64,000 nt of DNA from NCBI RefSeq assembly GCF_949987535.1, contig NC_080071.1, positions 28,852,236-28,916,235 of the forward strand. The letters run 5' to 3'. Positions 11,124 to 22,345 of this stretch are shown piece by piece. The translations under genes and the position numbers were made by a program. The notes below the pieces were generated by a model. It was not told the origin of the DNA. It searched no databases and saw nothing but the letters and a program-made list of their open reading frames with translations. Each line of letters opens with the position of its first letter. Positions within the stretch are counted from its first letter, which is position 1. This stretch comes from Balaenoptera acutorostrata (lineage: Eukaryota; Chordata; Mammalia; Artiodactyla; Balaenopteridae).

Positions 11124-12582
11124 AAGCTGTCCTTCAGAAATGGAGGAAGGATAAAGATTTTCTTGAACAAACAAAAACTGAGGGAGTTTATTACCACTAG
11201 ACCTGTTTTACAAGAAATGCTAAAGGGGGTTCTTTGTGTGGGAGTAAAAGAACACTAATTAACATCATTAAAAGATTAAAATGTAGTGTAAACAGTAACG
11301 GTAATGGTATAAGGAATAAATCTCCTTGACATGGGTCTTAGTAACGATTTTTTGGATATGACACCCAAGGCACAAGCAACAAAATTAAAAATAAACAAAT
11401 AGGACTATATCATACTAAAAAGCTTCTGCACAGCACAGCAAAGGAAACAATCAACAAAGTGAAAAGAAATCCTATAGGATTAGAAAAATATTTGCAAACC
11501 ATGTATCTGGTAAGGGATAAATGTATAAAGAACTCATACAACTCAATAGCAAAATAATAATAACCCAAATAAAAAATTGGCCAAGGATCTGAATAGACAT
11601 TTCTCCAAAGGAGGTATACAGAAGGCCAACAAGTACATGAAAAGATGGTGAATATTACTAGTCATTAGGGAAATGCAAGTCAAACCCATATTGTGGTATT
11701 GCCTCACGCCTATCAGATTGTCCATCATCAAAAAGTTGAGATAACAAATGCTGGCGTGGCTATGGAGAAAAAGGAACCCTTATACACTGTTGGTAGAATT
11801 TTAATTGATACAGCCACTATGGAGAAGCAATGGAGGATCCTCAAAAAATTAAAAATAGAACCACCACATGATCCAGCAATTCCACTTCTGGGAATATATC
11901 CAAAGGAGGTGAAAACACTAACTTGAAAAGATATCTGTACCCCCATGTTCATAGCGGCATTATTTAGAATAGCCAGAAGTAGCCAAAACATGGAAACAAC
12001 TTAAGTGTCTATCCGTGGGTGAATGTGTGAAGAACATGCAGCATACATATGCACCCACACACACATACATGGGAATATAATTCAGTCATAAAAAATGTGG
12101 AAATCCTTCCATTTGCGACAACGTAAATGGACCTTGAAGGCATTATGTAAGTAAGTCAGACAGAGAAAGACATATACTATATGATCTCACTTATATATGG
12201 AATCTTAAAAAAAAAAACCAACCAAATTCATAGAAAAACATTAGACTTGCAGTGACTAGAGGGTGGGGCAAGGAGGAGTTGGAGAAATGTGGTCAAAGGT
12301 ACAAACTGCCAATTATAAGTAGTTGGGATATAATGTATGACAGCACTGCCGTTTGATATATAGGAAAAGTTTTAAGAGAATAAATCCTAGAAATTCTTAT
12401 CACGAGGAAAAGTTTTTTTCCCTTTTTTTCTTTCTTTTTATTGTATCTGTGTAGGAAGATGTTAGTTGAACTTATTGCAGTACTCATTTCACAATATATT
12501 TAAAACAGCCATCACGCTCTATGCCTTAAAACTGTACAGTGGTGTATGCCAATTATTTCTCAATAAAACTGAGAAAAATTAT
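10422..12582 (+). mobile_element. Older L1 LINE: rest of ORF1, ORF2 end, 3' UTR (right half)
   Basis: Continuation of the L1 that starts near 2,990. ORF1 resumes at 10,422 and ends at 11,123. Sequence from about 11,330 on (acgattttttggatatgacacc...) is the C-terminal part of ORF2, so roughly 3 kb of ORF2 is missing. The 3' UTR (12,300-12,560) matches older L1M-type elements, ending ctcaataaaactgagaaaaa. No TSD was found for this older copy. Confidence 0.8.
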
Positions 12583-13978
12583 TGGTCCTCATAACTACAT
12601 TAAGATATATAATAAAACTATAATATATCTTGTAGGAAAGAGAAATTTGATAGAACAGATTTTAATTCAGCCTTCAGGGTACTCAGTAGCAAGATCATTT
12701 AAATATCATTTAGAGATTGTACTTCAAACCTTGAACATAATATCATTCTAATTCCAAATTCTTTATCTACAATTCATATCACTTTATTTCCATGTTTTCT
12801 ACTTGGTTTATGTATTTGTTGTTGGGTTGATTGTTTAGTTGGACTGTACCTGGTTCCAAAAGGAAGTTGAAGTAGCTTACATATGTTTAGGTCCACAAAC
12901 TCAGGTTTGCAAAACTGTCACTTTAAAAAAAAATGTATTTTCTCTCACTTAACTCAGTTTCTGACCCTGCACCCCAGGATCTGGTAAAAAATTTAACCTC
13001 TATGCTTCCTGTGTTCTTACTCTTCCCTGGGATGGTTCCACAGCTCTGGTGTCTTTCAGAGTGCCATGGCCGTTCTTTTTTAGGTCATTGTCTAAATAGA
13101 TGGCTTTAGGAAAGTTCCATTGCCCCTGCTGCATAATCCCTCAGCTCTTTACCAATTCTGGGCAAACCTGGGGACCCTGGTGCTTTCTCTGAGGCCGCCT
13201 AAGGTCTAGCCTATGGATGCCCCCCATAGCCTCTCAAGGGCTACTTTTCTGTGTTGCTGACAGAGGTCGGGCCCATCTCTGCTGTTCTGGGTCTCATTGG
13301 CTATTCTCTGGTTTTCCTCATCCTCTCCTCTCCATCCACAAAAGACTTCTCCCTTTCTTTGCTCACTTCCACAAACCCCTTTATGTTCTTTTAAGGATAT
13401 AGACATCTAGAAAACAAAAGTAAGAGATGCTTGCAAGCTATTTTTTTTTTCGTGGTTGATCCTTATGGTATCTAACCCATGATATAATGTGAGAACGTAA
13501 CACTAAAAGACAATTGAGGAATAGGCATTTCTATGAGGTCAAAGCAGTTTGGTACAAGAACACAGCTCTTTGATTTAATTTCTAAATAAATATATTTATC
13601 TCCATGCCATTTCATCCTAAAGGGGATTTGGGATGTTTACATAAATACCATACACTACAAAAGATAAAATACATAACAAGGTAAGTTGGAATGTGTATGG
13701 GAATGGAGACTTTTAGGAAGTAATATAGAACCAAGGTTAAGATTAGAACCCAACATTGCATGATAAACTTAGCTCACATTTTCTCTCCAAGTTTCCTAAT
13801 GAACAACCTAGATGGAAACACAAATGTTTAGGTAATTAACAGTGTCCGAAAGATAAAAATGAGCCAGTTATCTAGAGAACCATAGCTTTTCTGTCCTTGA
13901 GACCTGAGAGAAATTTCTTCTATTGATCTACATAAAGGAGAGACTTTCTCAGTTAGTGAACAGTGTCCTCTACTTAAA
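12583..13978. other. Unassigned sequence, partly GC-richer
   Basis: No gene or nameable repeat. The part at 12,960-13,400 is richer in GC than its surroundings and has overlapping short frames on both strands (13,206-13,406), without splice or promoter structure that I can support. Confidence 0.5.
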
Positions 13979-14030
13979 ACACACACGCGCACACACACAC
14001 ACACAAACACATACACACACACACACAGAC
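13979..14030. repeat. (CA)n microsatellite, interrupted
   Basis: CA dinucleotides with cgcgc, aaac and at interruptions. Confidence 0.95.
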
Positions 14031-14084
14031 AAGTATCATATGAGTTTCTGATGAAAGCAAGTACAATGTTGTGATTAGAAAATG

Positions 14085-14275
14085 GAGACTTAAAGGGCAA
14101 AGAGACTGGGTTTGGATTTCAGCTCTGCCACTGCCACCTATGTGATCTCAGTTTAAATTTTCCCTGGGGAGGACCTCAGTTTCCTCCCATAGAGGGAAAA
14201 ATCACAAACTGCATAGGATTGTGAAAATAAATAATTCCTATAAAGATTATGCCTGGCCAATACAAAAAGGCAATT
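14085..14275 (+). mobile_element. MIR-type ancient SINE
   Basis: The order ttcagctctgccactg ... tgtgatctcagt ... cctcagtttcctc ... aggattgtgaaaataaat ... matches the core of mammalian-wide MIR elements. Diverged; boundaries approximate. Confidence 0.55.
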
Positions 14276-14299
14276 TATATTAGCCTCTAATATTATATT

Positions 14300-15130
14300 T
14301 TTCTTCATAACCATTTATTCAATACATATTTATTGAATGCTTGCTATATGCAAGGCACCACTCTACACACTGGAGATGCAACAATAAACAAAACAGGTCA
14401 AAATCCCTGCCTGCAGAGAGCTTGAATTACACTAGGAGGAGGCAGACAATGATCAAAATATTTAAGTAGAATGAATAGTATGATAGGAAACCATAAATTC
14501 TGTGGAAAAAATAGAAATGAGGTTAAATAATGCCAAGGGTGAGTGCAGGTGGTCTCAGTTCTAAATAACGTAGCTGGGGCGGCCTCTCCTGAAGAGTTGG
14601 AGAGAAAGCATGAGTGAATCTGGAAGAAACCATGTCAGGCAGAGAAAGCAGAGTGGCTAATTCATGAGTGTTTGAGGAACAAGGAAAACAGTTTGGGGGA
14701 AGCAAGGTAATGAGGAGGAGAGTGACAGGGATATAGTTAGGGAGCTTATGAGGACCAGTGCCATTGGGACCTGTAACTGCCTTCTGAATGTGATGGAACT
14801 ACTGGAGAATTAAAGCAGAGGAATGATACGATCTGACTTATATTTGAATAGAGTCATCTGATTTCTCCGTCAGGAGGCTTTTGGACTTGTCCAGGTGAGG
14901 GAGTAGCAATAGAGGCTTGCATCAGGATGGAAGCAGTGGAGGTGGTGAAAACTAGTAAGCATCTGTAACTTTTTTTTGAAGTTAGAGGTAACAAGATGTG
15001 AAGGATTACATGTGGGACATAAGAGGAAAAAAGGAGGCAGTGATGTCTTCAAAGCTTTTGGTCTGAGCACATGAAAGGATGGAATTGATACCAACTGGAT
15101 AAAGTCAGAAAGATATTGGGGGAAAATTAT
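14300..15130 (+). mobile_element. Long ancient interspersed repeat, family not named
   Basis: Starts with ttattcaatacatatttattgaa and continues through 'aaaatccctgcctgcagagagctt', 'gcagaggaatgatacgatctgactta' and 'aaagcttttggtctgagca' type stretches. I recognise this series as an ancient repeat found throughout placental genomes, but I cannot name the family with confidence. Not coding. Confidence 0.5.
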
Positions 15131-17184
15131 GGGAATAGCCAGTTTCAGGAAGAATAATGTCAGCATCAACATTATCATTGTTACTTTTAATAGTATTACT
15201 CTTTTCCTCAGGGCAAAGGGATGACATGCCACCAAAATACAATTCAGAGAGAAAGCACTTCAATGAGGATCTGAGGGAAAGTAGTGTAAGTGTGCAGCTT
15301 TTTGATGGTCTAACTAAAGCGAGGATAAAATTTAGGATATTAGAGGAATTAATGAACTGCTTATCCTTCAGGCGTCCTGCCATGTTATTTCTTACAACTG
15401 AAATGTTGATAATATTTAGACAACAGAGAGTTCTTTGGCACGAAACTGTCATGTTCGTTATGCTACTGCCTAGGGAAAATCCATGTGCTTTGAAAGTCAA
15501 TTGAGTGGATAGTATAATTAATTATCTACAATGAAAATGGGAAGAGTTATGGTTAAAGAGATAATCATTCCACCTTCACATAGAAGAAAGTGAGGGAGAA
15601 AAGGGCCAGAGATAAATACTTTCCTCAGAAAACAACACTTAGACAAGTGGGAAAATAAAGGCCCCCCAGATTCTTTTCCATGGAGCATTTCTGTAATAAC
15701 TGTAACCTGGAAAATTTCAAAGTGATATTGCCTATCACCTACCATAGAAAAATTTCATTAATGGACCCTTGATAGTTTTTATTTTAAAGTAATATAACTT
15801 TTTGATGAATTCCGCAGGACTAATTAAGTTGCAAAAATGCATCTCTGAGTAGCTAAGTGGGTTAACCTGTAAGATGTTATGCTTGCGGGACAGTTGTTAG
15901 AGGATATCTCCCTCATATAGGGTTTTTTTGCTTTTAGAATATTAGTCTTTAAATCATTTGTCTTGACACTAGTTGGACCTCATGTTCCATTGTTGATTGA
16001 GACTTCTCTTACTTTGAGATAATAAAAATACGTCATTGGCAACTTTCTGTTTACTGTGGTAGAGGTAAGTGCGTCCCAATCAACCAAAAGCAGTTTTAGG
16101 TCATTAGGATACCTGTAAGAAAAGATGGGCAAAGCACACTGCTCTTTCGAACCCTTTAAAATTATTATCTGAAATTTGGCCAGTCTCTCCAGAAGAGAAG
16201 ATTGCTTGCGAATTTTTAGGGGAGGAGTAACTCCTATGCTAAGAAAAATCTCTAGGAAATTCAAAAATCTCTAGGAAATACAATGCAGATTTTCTAGGGG
16301 AAATCTGCAACAACACTGGAAACTAGGGAATAAGCTGTAAATCTGCCACTAACTTGAAATGCTTTCTGTTAGAATCACTGAAGATGGGGTATGAATAAAG
16401 AAGAAATTACTCGTAAGTCACTGGGCCAGAAGAGATGGATTGTCATATAGGAAGTATGCAGTCAATATCCCGGAGGACATAAGCCTTTCCTGGACTTGGA
16501 GGAATGAACTGAGAGACTGACCAGGCAAACCCCCTGTAGGGCCTTAATGAGTCATATGGGTCAGCAGAAATCCCATAAGTTTTAGTGGCACTAGAGCTGG
16601 GAACTCAGAAAAGTAAAGGGAACGGAAAATCTGCGGTAATGACGACAGCGGTGATTTGGCTCCACACTTCAGTGACTTCCGTGATGAAACTGAACTGGGA
16701 TGCCAGGAACTGTGGAACTGGAATAATGATATCCTGATGCTGAGTGGGAGGTTCTGTTGATTGGGAGGTTAGTAAGATTGGTCCGAAGAAATACGACTCT
16801 TGGTACACTTGGAAGAAAGCTGGGTCTCACCAAATCTAGCTCCTGACCCAGAGGCTTCTGCAAACGCAGAGGAGAAAGCATGCAGAGATGAAGTTGGCCT
16901 GCTGGGATCATTCACAGCCTTAGTGGCCCGACTTCTCTTACACACTATGTCAACACATGAGCAATAAGCCCTGCAGATTGAGCTTTAAAAGAATTTCTCT
17001 AACAGTAGGCAAGTGGAAAATGAGAAAGCCCAAGAAGAATCCCCTTGCCCTGTTTTTGTGGGGAAATGCCAGGCATAGAGAGCCTTGTTACTTTTGAAAA
17101 ATTAAAAAAGAAATTCAAAGGGGGCTTATGAAAAGATTATATAATAAAATGAAGCATAAAGCATTCAAGAGGCAGAGGGAAATC
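15131..17184. other. Unassigned intergenic sequence
   Basis: No supported gene. Frames of 115 residues (15,157-15,504, plus) and 131 residues (15,105-15,500, minus) overlap on opposite strands and resemble no family I know. A 19-bp period duplication is present at 16,244-16,279. Confidence 0.5.
16244..16279. repeat. 19-bp period short duplication
   Basis: aaaaatctctaggaaat occurs at 16244-16260 and 16263-16279. Confidence 0.9.
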
Positions 17185-17797
17185 ATTTTTTAAGAAATAG
17201 ACTATTTTTAGAGCAGCAAAATTGACCAGAAGGTCCAGAGATTTCCCATATATCCCCTGTCCCTACACATGTATAATCTCTTCTATTATGAACACCCCCC
17301 ACCAGAGTGATACATTGGTCACAATCGATGAACCTACATTTATGCGTTATTGTCACCCAAAGTCTGTAGTTTACATTCCAGTTCACTCTTGGTGTTGTAC
17401 ATTCTTTGGGTTTGGAGAAATGTATGACACGTATCAGAGTATTTTCATTGCCCTAAACATCCTCCACTCCCTGCCTGTTCATCCTTCCCCCTCTTCTTCA
17501 ACCTCTGGCAATCACTGATCTTTTTTTACTATTTCGATAGTTTTGCCTTTTCCAAAATGTCATAAAGTTGGAATCACAAAGTATGCAGCCTTTTAGATTG
17601 GTTTCTTCCACTTGGTAATATGCATTTAAGTTTCCTCCCTTTTAGTGGCTTGATAGCCTATTTTCTTTTAGTGCTGAATAATAGTCCATGATCTGGATGT
17701 ACCGCAGTTTATCCATTCACCTACTGAAGGACATCTTGGTTGCTTCCAAGTTTTGGCAATTATAACTAAAGCTCCCATAAGCATCCAAAAACATATT
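17185..17797 (-). mobile_element. Old L1 3' UTR/ORF2 end, reverse orientation
   Basis: Stretches such as 'agatttcccatatatcccctg', 'accagagtgatacattggtcac', 'ttggtgttgtacattcttt' and 'gtttatccattcacctactgaagg' are the reversed 3' end of an old L1M-type family. The element is cut on the right by the younger L1 that begins at 17,798. Confidence 0.7.
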
Positions 17798-18282
17798 ATT
17801 TTTGTTGTTGTTATTGATCAGCTGACTTTATTTTTTCAGTTTTATTGAAGCGTAGTTGATTTACAGTGTTAATTTCTGCTATACAGTAATGTGATTCAGT
17901 TATACATACATATTCTTTTTCATATTCTTTTCCATTATGGTTTATCACAGAATATTGAATATAGTTCCCTGTGCTATACAGTAGGGCCTTGTTGTTTATC
18001 CATCCTATATATAATAGTTGGCGTCTGCTAATCCCAAACTCCCAACCCATCCTTCTCCCACCACCCCCCACCCGTTGGCAACCACAAGTCCATTCTCTAT
18101 GACTGTGAGTCTGTTTCTGTTTCATAGATATGTTCATTTGTGTCATATTTTAGATTCCACATATAAGTGATATTATATGGTATTTGTCTTTCTCTTTCTG
18201 ACTTCAGTTAGGATAATCTCTGGGTCCATCCCTGTTGCTGCAAATGGCATTATTTCATTTTTTTATGGCTGAGTAATATTCC

Positions 18283-18324
<42 letters not shown>

Positions 18325-18742
18325 TATATATGCACCACATCTTCATTCATCTGTCAATGGACATTTAGGTTGTTTCCATGTCTTGGCTATTGTAAATAGT
18401 GCTGCTATGAACATAGCGGTGCATGTATCTTTTTGAATTATAGTTTTGTCTGGATATATGCCTAGGAGTAGGATTGCTGGATCATATGGTAGCTCTATTT
18501 TTAGTTTTTTTTAAGAACCTCCATGCTGTTCTCCATAGTGGCTGCACCAGTTTACATTCCCACCAACAGTATAAGAGGGATCCCTTTTCTCCACACCCTC
18601 TCCAGCATTTATTGTTTGTAGATTTTTTTAATGATGGCTATTCTGACTGGTGTGGAATGGTACCTCATTGTAGTTTTGATTTTCATTTTTCTAATAATTA
18701 GTGATGATGAGCATCTTTTCATGTACCTATTGGCCATCTGTA
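17798..18742 (-). mobile_element. 5'-truncated L1 3' end, reverse orientation
   Basis: Reversed 3' UTR and ORF2 C-terminus of a cetartiodactyl L1: 'tgatttacagtgtt', 'tatggctgagtaatattcc', 'gtggctgcaccagtttacattccc'. A likely TSD is caaaaacat(a/t)tt at 17786-17797 and 18743-18754, with one mismatch. The 3' UTR differs from that of the 6-kb L1, so it belongs to another subfamily. A (GT)n run lies at 18,288-18,322. Confidence 0.8.
18288..18322. repeat. (GT)n microsatellite inside L1
   Basis: About 17 gt units at the position where other L1 copies read attgtatatatg. It grew from that short seed. Confidence 0.9.
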
Positions 18743-18839
18743 CAAAAACATTTTCTTGAAAAATATTTTATATATGCAGCAAGAAATTTCAGATTCTGTT
18801 TGCTTTGTCCCTTTGACAGAGGAAGAAAGCATAGACTGG

Positions 18840-19205
18840 GGACTTCCCTGGTGGTGCGGTGCAGTGGTTAAGAATCTGCCTGCCAATGCAGGGGACACGG
18901 GTTCGAGCCCTGGTCAGGGATGATCCCATGTGCCACGGAGCAACTAAGCCCGTGCGCCACAACTACTGAGCCTGTGCTCTAGAGCACGCGAGCCATAGCT
19001 ACTGAGCCCGAGAGCCGCAACTACTGAAGCCCGCATGCCTAGAACCCATGTTCCGCAACAAGAGAAGCCACTGCAATGAGAAGCCTGAGCACCACAACTA
19101 AGAGTAGTCCCTGCTCATCGCAACTAGAGAAAGCCCGCGTGCAGCAACCAAGACACAGACGCAGCCAAAAATAAATAAATAAATCAAGTAATTAAAAAAA
19201 AAAGC
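18840..19205 (+). mobile_element. CHR-type tRNA-derived SINE (long form)
   Basis: Begins gggacttccctggtgg, B box ggttcgagccc at 18,900-18,910, long body of repeated 'gagccacaactactga'-like units, and an A-rich tail with aaataaataaataaatc and poly-A. The A-box region has an extra 'ggtgc' (ggtggtgcggtgcagtgg) compared with the other SINEs here. TSD is not clean: gaaagcatagactg (18,825) resembles gaaagcataaactg (19,233), which lies about 28 bp beyond the tail. Confidence 0.9.
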
Positions 19206-19789
19206 CAAGAAGTTGAAAGAGGCTTCTACTTTGAAAGCATAAACTGTATAAGAAGAGAGATAAAAGGTAAAAGAACAGAGATTATTAAAATGGAGCCGAG
19301 TGGCAAATGGAAGTTTGAAGAGAGATCAGTAATAAATGAAAGTAAAGTATAAAGTTGTGGAAGAATTTTTAAATGTTTTAAAACCAATTAAGGGCAGAAA
19401 CTATACAACAGAAAACTGAACAAATGTTATAGATCTTAGAATGCAGATAATAATTGTAACAACAAACATTTAACTGAGCAGAAAAAAGATAAATGATGTG
19501 GAAAACAACATAGAATTGCTAGAGAAATCAGCACATGTTAAAAATGGCATTAAAACACATAATAGAAGAAACCATTTCATAGCTAAAGATATAATTTGAT
19601 ATCTAACAAAATTTATAGAATTAATTTTAAAAGACAAAGACATGGATATAGTAAAGATATTAAAATGTAAGCAAAAGAAATTCAATAAGCATTCTGGCTG
19701 GAAGTAGAATGGAATAAATAATACCTTTCTTGCCAAGAAAAGTGTATTTTTAGATCTTTCTTACAAAGTTATAGAAAAGAATAAATAAT
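19206..19789. other. Unassigned A-rich sequence
   Basis: Nothing recognised. The composition is strongly A-rich on the plus strand, so the 88-residue minus-strand frame at 19,470-19,736 is a likely composition effect. Confidence 0.4.
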
Positions 19790-20123
19790 AATTAGCCCTT
19801 TTTTCCCCTTCTTGTTCTATTATGGAAAATTTTAAATACATACAAAAGTGGGGAAAACTTGTATAATAAACCCATATGTACCCGTTCCCCAGCTCAATAG
19901 TTATCAACTCATTGCCAACCTGGCTTCATCTGTATCTCCACCCACCCTCCCCCTAATCTTGGAAGCATTGTATCACTTGCTTTCATAAATACTTCAGTAC
20001 ATGTCTCTAAAATATAAGGACTCTTTTTTTGAAAACATAACTACAAACCATTACTCTACCTAAAAAAATACACTTATGTAATATCACTCACTAGCCAATC
20101 AGTGTATAAATCATCCCCAGCTT
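19790..20123 (+). mobile_element. Ancient interspersed repeat, left part (split by SINE)
   Basis: 'acatacaaaagtgggg', 'aacccatatgtacccgttcccca', 'caatagttatcaactcattgcc' and 'atgtctctaaaatataaggactc' are stretches I know from a common ancient mammalian repeat whose family name I cannot assign securely. It resumes at 20,455 after the SINE. Strand is given relative to the common display and is arbitrary. Confidence 0.5.
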
Positions 20124-20138
20124 TATACATTTACTTTT
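20124..20138. repeat. Left target-site duplication of SINE
   Basis: tatacatttactttt, an exact 15-bp match to 20,440-20,454. Confidence 0.95.
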
Positions 20139-20439
20139 TTTTTTTTTTTTTTAATATTTATTTATTTATTTATTTATGGCTGTGTTGGGTCTTCGTTTCT
20201 GTGCGAGGGCTTTCTCCAGTTGTGGCAAGCGGGGGCCACTCTTCATCGCGGTGCGCGGGCCTCTCACTATCGTGGCCTCTCTTGTTGCGGAGCACAGGCT
20301 CCAGATGCGCAGGCTCAGTAATTGTGGCTCACGGGCCTAGTTGCTCCGCGGCATGTGGGATCTTCCCAGACCAGGGCTCGAACCCGTGTCCCCTGCATTG
20401 GCAGGCGGACTCTCAACCACTGCGCCACCAGGGAAGCCC
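20139..20439 (-). mobile_element. CHR-type tRNA-derived SINE (short, young subfamily)
   Basis: Same subfamily as the SINE at 5,778-6,091: reversed head 'accagggaagccc', reversed B box in 'ggctcgaaccc', CpG-rich body, (ATTT)n and poly-T at the left. Exact 15-bp TSD. The 133-residue frame across it is repeat translation, not a gene. Confidence 0.95.
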
Positions 20440-20454
20440 TATACATTTACTTTT
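20440..20454. repeat. Right target-site duplication of SINE
   Basis: tatacatttactttt, an exact copy of 20,124-20,138. Confidence 0.95.
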
Positions 20455-20600
20455 GATTTATTCAAATCAGGATCCCAAATACATTTACAAATTGTTTGGT
20501 TGATAAATCTTTAAAGTGTAATTTAATCTGTAAATGTCTCCTCCCATTCTTTTTTCCTTACAGTTTATTCATTGAAGAAATACTTACTTTTCCATTCTAC
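20455..20600 (+). mobile_element. Ancient interspersed repeat, right part
   Basis: 'tcaaatcaggatcccaaata', 'tgtttggttgataaatctttaa' and 'ttatt(c)attgaagaaa' continue the repeat interrupted by the SINE. Boundaries approximate. Confidence 0.5.
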
Positions 20601-21130
20601 AGAGTTTGAGGGAAAACACTGTGATTCTAAATTCCAATTAAATTCTGAATTTATTCATCTAGTCACTTATTTGTCCATGAGATTAGAAAGTATCATCCAT
20701 GTACCTTTCCTGAAATGTAAGCAAACAACAAAATCTATGAAAATAAAACATTGTGATATGGAACTGGAAATGAAAATAGGATTAAGTCTTAAAATTACAA
20801 GTCTACCATATAAAGTAGAATGAAAATATTGTGACTGGTTCTTAAAAGCAAAGATACATAATGTATGAGTCTGTAATCGTAGATGATGTCAATAAAACCA
20901 TTTTAAATTAATTTTTTTTTTCATAGTGGATGGTCAACACATTTCTTCTTACATTTTTTCTTTATGCTTTAAGTGGATAATTAGAAAAGCAAAATTTAAG
21001 AAACTGAAAGCAAATTTGTAGAGATAGATACTTTTTTAAAAGTTTTTTCAACAACTTTTGCTTAATTTTAATTGCAAGTATAAATGTATTGAAGAGGATT
21101 TATCTAATTGTTATTACTTGTTGCCAGATT
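20601..21130. other. Unassigned AT-rich sequence
   Basis: No gene, and no repeat that I can name. An 83-residue frame at 20,572-20,823 shows no recognisable domain. Confidence 0.4.
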
Positions 21131-21147
21131 CTGGACTCAACTTTTTT
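21131..21147. repeat. Left target-site duplication of SINE
   Basis: ctggactcaactttttt, matching 21,440-21,456. The outer c and the final t run are ambiguous. Confidence 0.9.
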
Positions 21148-21439
21148 TTTTTTTTAAATAAATAAATTTATTTATTTATTTATTTATTTTTGGCTACTTT
21201 GGGTCTTCATTGCAGTGCGCGGGCTTCTCATCTTGGTGGCTTCTCTTGTTGTGGAGCACGGACTCTAGGCGTACGGGCTTCAGTAGTTGAGGCTCACGGG
21301 CTCTAGAGCACAGGCTCAGTAGTTGTGGTGCACGGGCTTAATTGCTCCGTGGCATGTGGAATCTTCCCGGATCAGGGCTCGAACCCGTGTCCCTTGCATT
21401 GGCAGGAGGATTCTTAACCACTGCACCACCAGGGAAGCC
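21148..21439 (-). mobile_element. CHR-type tRNA-derived SINE, reverse strand
   Basis: Reversed element with (TTTA)n tail at the left, body 'ggcttcagtagttgaggctcacgg', reversed B box 'ggctcgaaccc' and end 'accagggaagccc'. The body contains the 'gggctctagagcac' block seen in the long-form SINE at 18,840 but not in the short subfamily. TSD nearly perfect. Confidence 0.95.
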
Positions 21440-21456
21440 CTGGACTCAACTTTTTT
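21440..21456. repeat. Right target-site duplication of SINE
   Basis: ctggactcaactttttt, matching 21,131-21,147. Confidence 0.9.
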
Positions 21457-21689
21457 AAGAGTACTACATCTTTTTCCTATATTTTTTTCTATGACAGGTC
21501 ATTTAACAAAAGTCTAAATTTTTTGCTCACTTGGGTACTAAAGAGTTCTTTATTGAGTATCTTCCTGGGATGAATATTCTGATGTGAACTCTAACTGCAC
21601 TTTCTCCTTTTCCTTTAGAATTGATATATCCTCAGTGTGAGATCTTTAATGTTGACTAAGGATTGAATAATCGTTAAAGACATCCCTTC

Positions 21690-22345
21690 ATTCATGACAC
21701 AGCGTTTTATAACGTGTGAATCCTCACATGTTCTAAAGTGTTGCTCTATGAGTACTTGATTTCCAGCCTTTACTTCCATGAATTGCTTCTCCAGCATGAA
21801 TTATATGGTGTTCCCCAAGACGATTCCCTCTGGTAAAGAAAACTCACATAGGAGAGAAAACTTATGTCTGTAATCAATATAGTAGAGCCTTCAGTAATTC
21901 ATCCTTCAGGCACCACAAGTGAATTCATACCGAGGGAAACCATACAAGTCTCTATAGGGGAAAGCCTTTAATGCATACTCTGTTCTTATCAACATCACAA
22001 ACTTTACACTGGAGAGAAACCTTATAAATGAATGTGGAAGAGGCTTCTTCCAGAGTGTGTACCTACATAGACACTAGAAAATTCATACAAGGGGAAAAAC
22101 TAAATATAGTGAATATGGGGAAGACATCAGCCAGAGAACTAACCTTTATTCACACAGAGAACACATGATCAAAAAACTATTTCTGTAGTCATTGTGGAAA
22201 GGCCTTCACTGATAATTTATCCTTTAAAAATTATCAGCAGATTCACACTGGAGAGTAGCCCCAGTTCTGTAGTCACTGTGGAGGGGCTTTCAGTAGAACT
22301 CCAGCCTTGGTATGCACAGGAAAACTCAGAATTGGAGTAACACTT
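21690..22345 (+). pseudogene. C2H2 zinc-finger gene fragment, decayed
   Basis: About six finger units of the KRAB zinc-finger gene type can be read across frames. Linkers of the H-T-G-E-K-P kind are visible at 21,843-21,862 (cataggagagaaaac), 22,008-22,023 (actggagagaaacct) and 22,243-22,255 (cacactggagag). Finger cores such as H-C-G-K-A-F lie near 22,190-22,210 and C-G-R-G-F near 22,033-22,050. Stops and shifts occur in almost every unit (for instance actggagagTAGccc at 22,257), so it cannot make a protein. No introns are visible, so it is either a processed copy or one decayed finger exon. The parent gene cannot be named. Confidence 0.75.

Noticed and set aside
13206..13406. Paired frames on both strands in a GC-richer stretch, considered as an exon
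   Set aside because: No convincing splice sites, no known domain, and equal openness on both strands.
15105..15504. 115-residue (plus) and 131-residue (minus) frames
   Set aside because: They overlap on opposite strands, have no known domain and no neighbouring gene structure. The hydrophobic start of the plus frame resembles a signal peptide only by composition.
18841..18915. tRNA gene
   Set aside because: The A/B-box region is the tRNA-derived head of a SINE, followed by SINE body and A-rich tail; no cloverleaf or 3' end processing site is supported. The same holds for the reversed copies at 6,020, 20,360, 21,380 and 35,860.
20102..20503. 133-residue frame, plus strand
   Set aside because: Translation of the reversed SINE at 20,139-20,439, similar to the frame at 5,853-6,146 over the other SINE.
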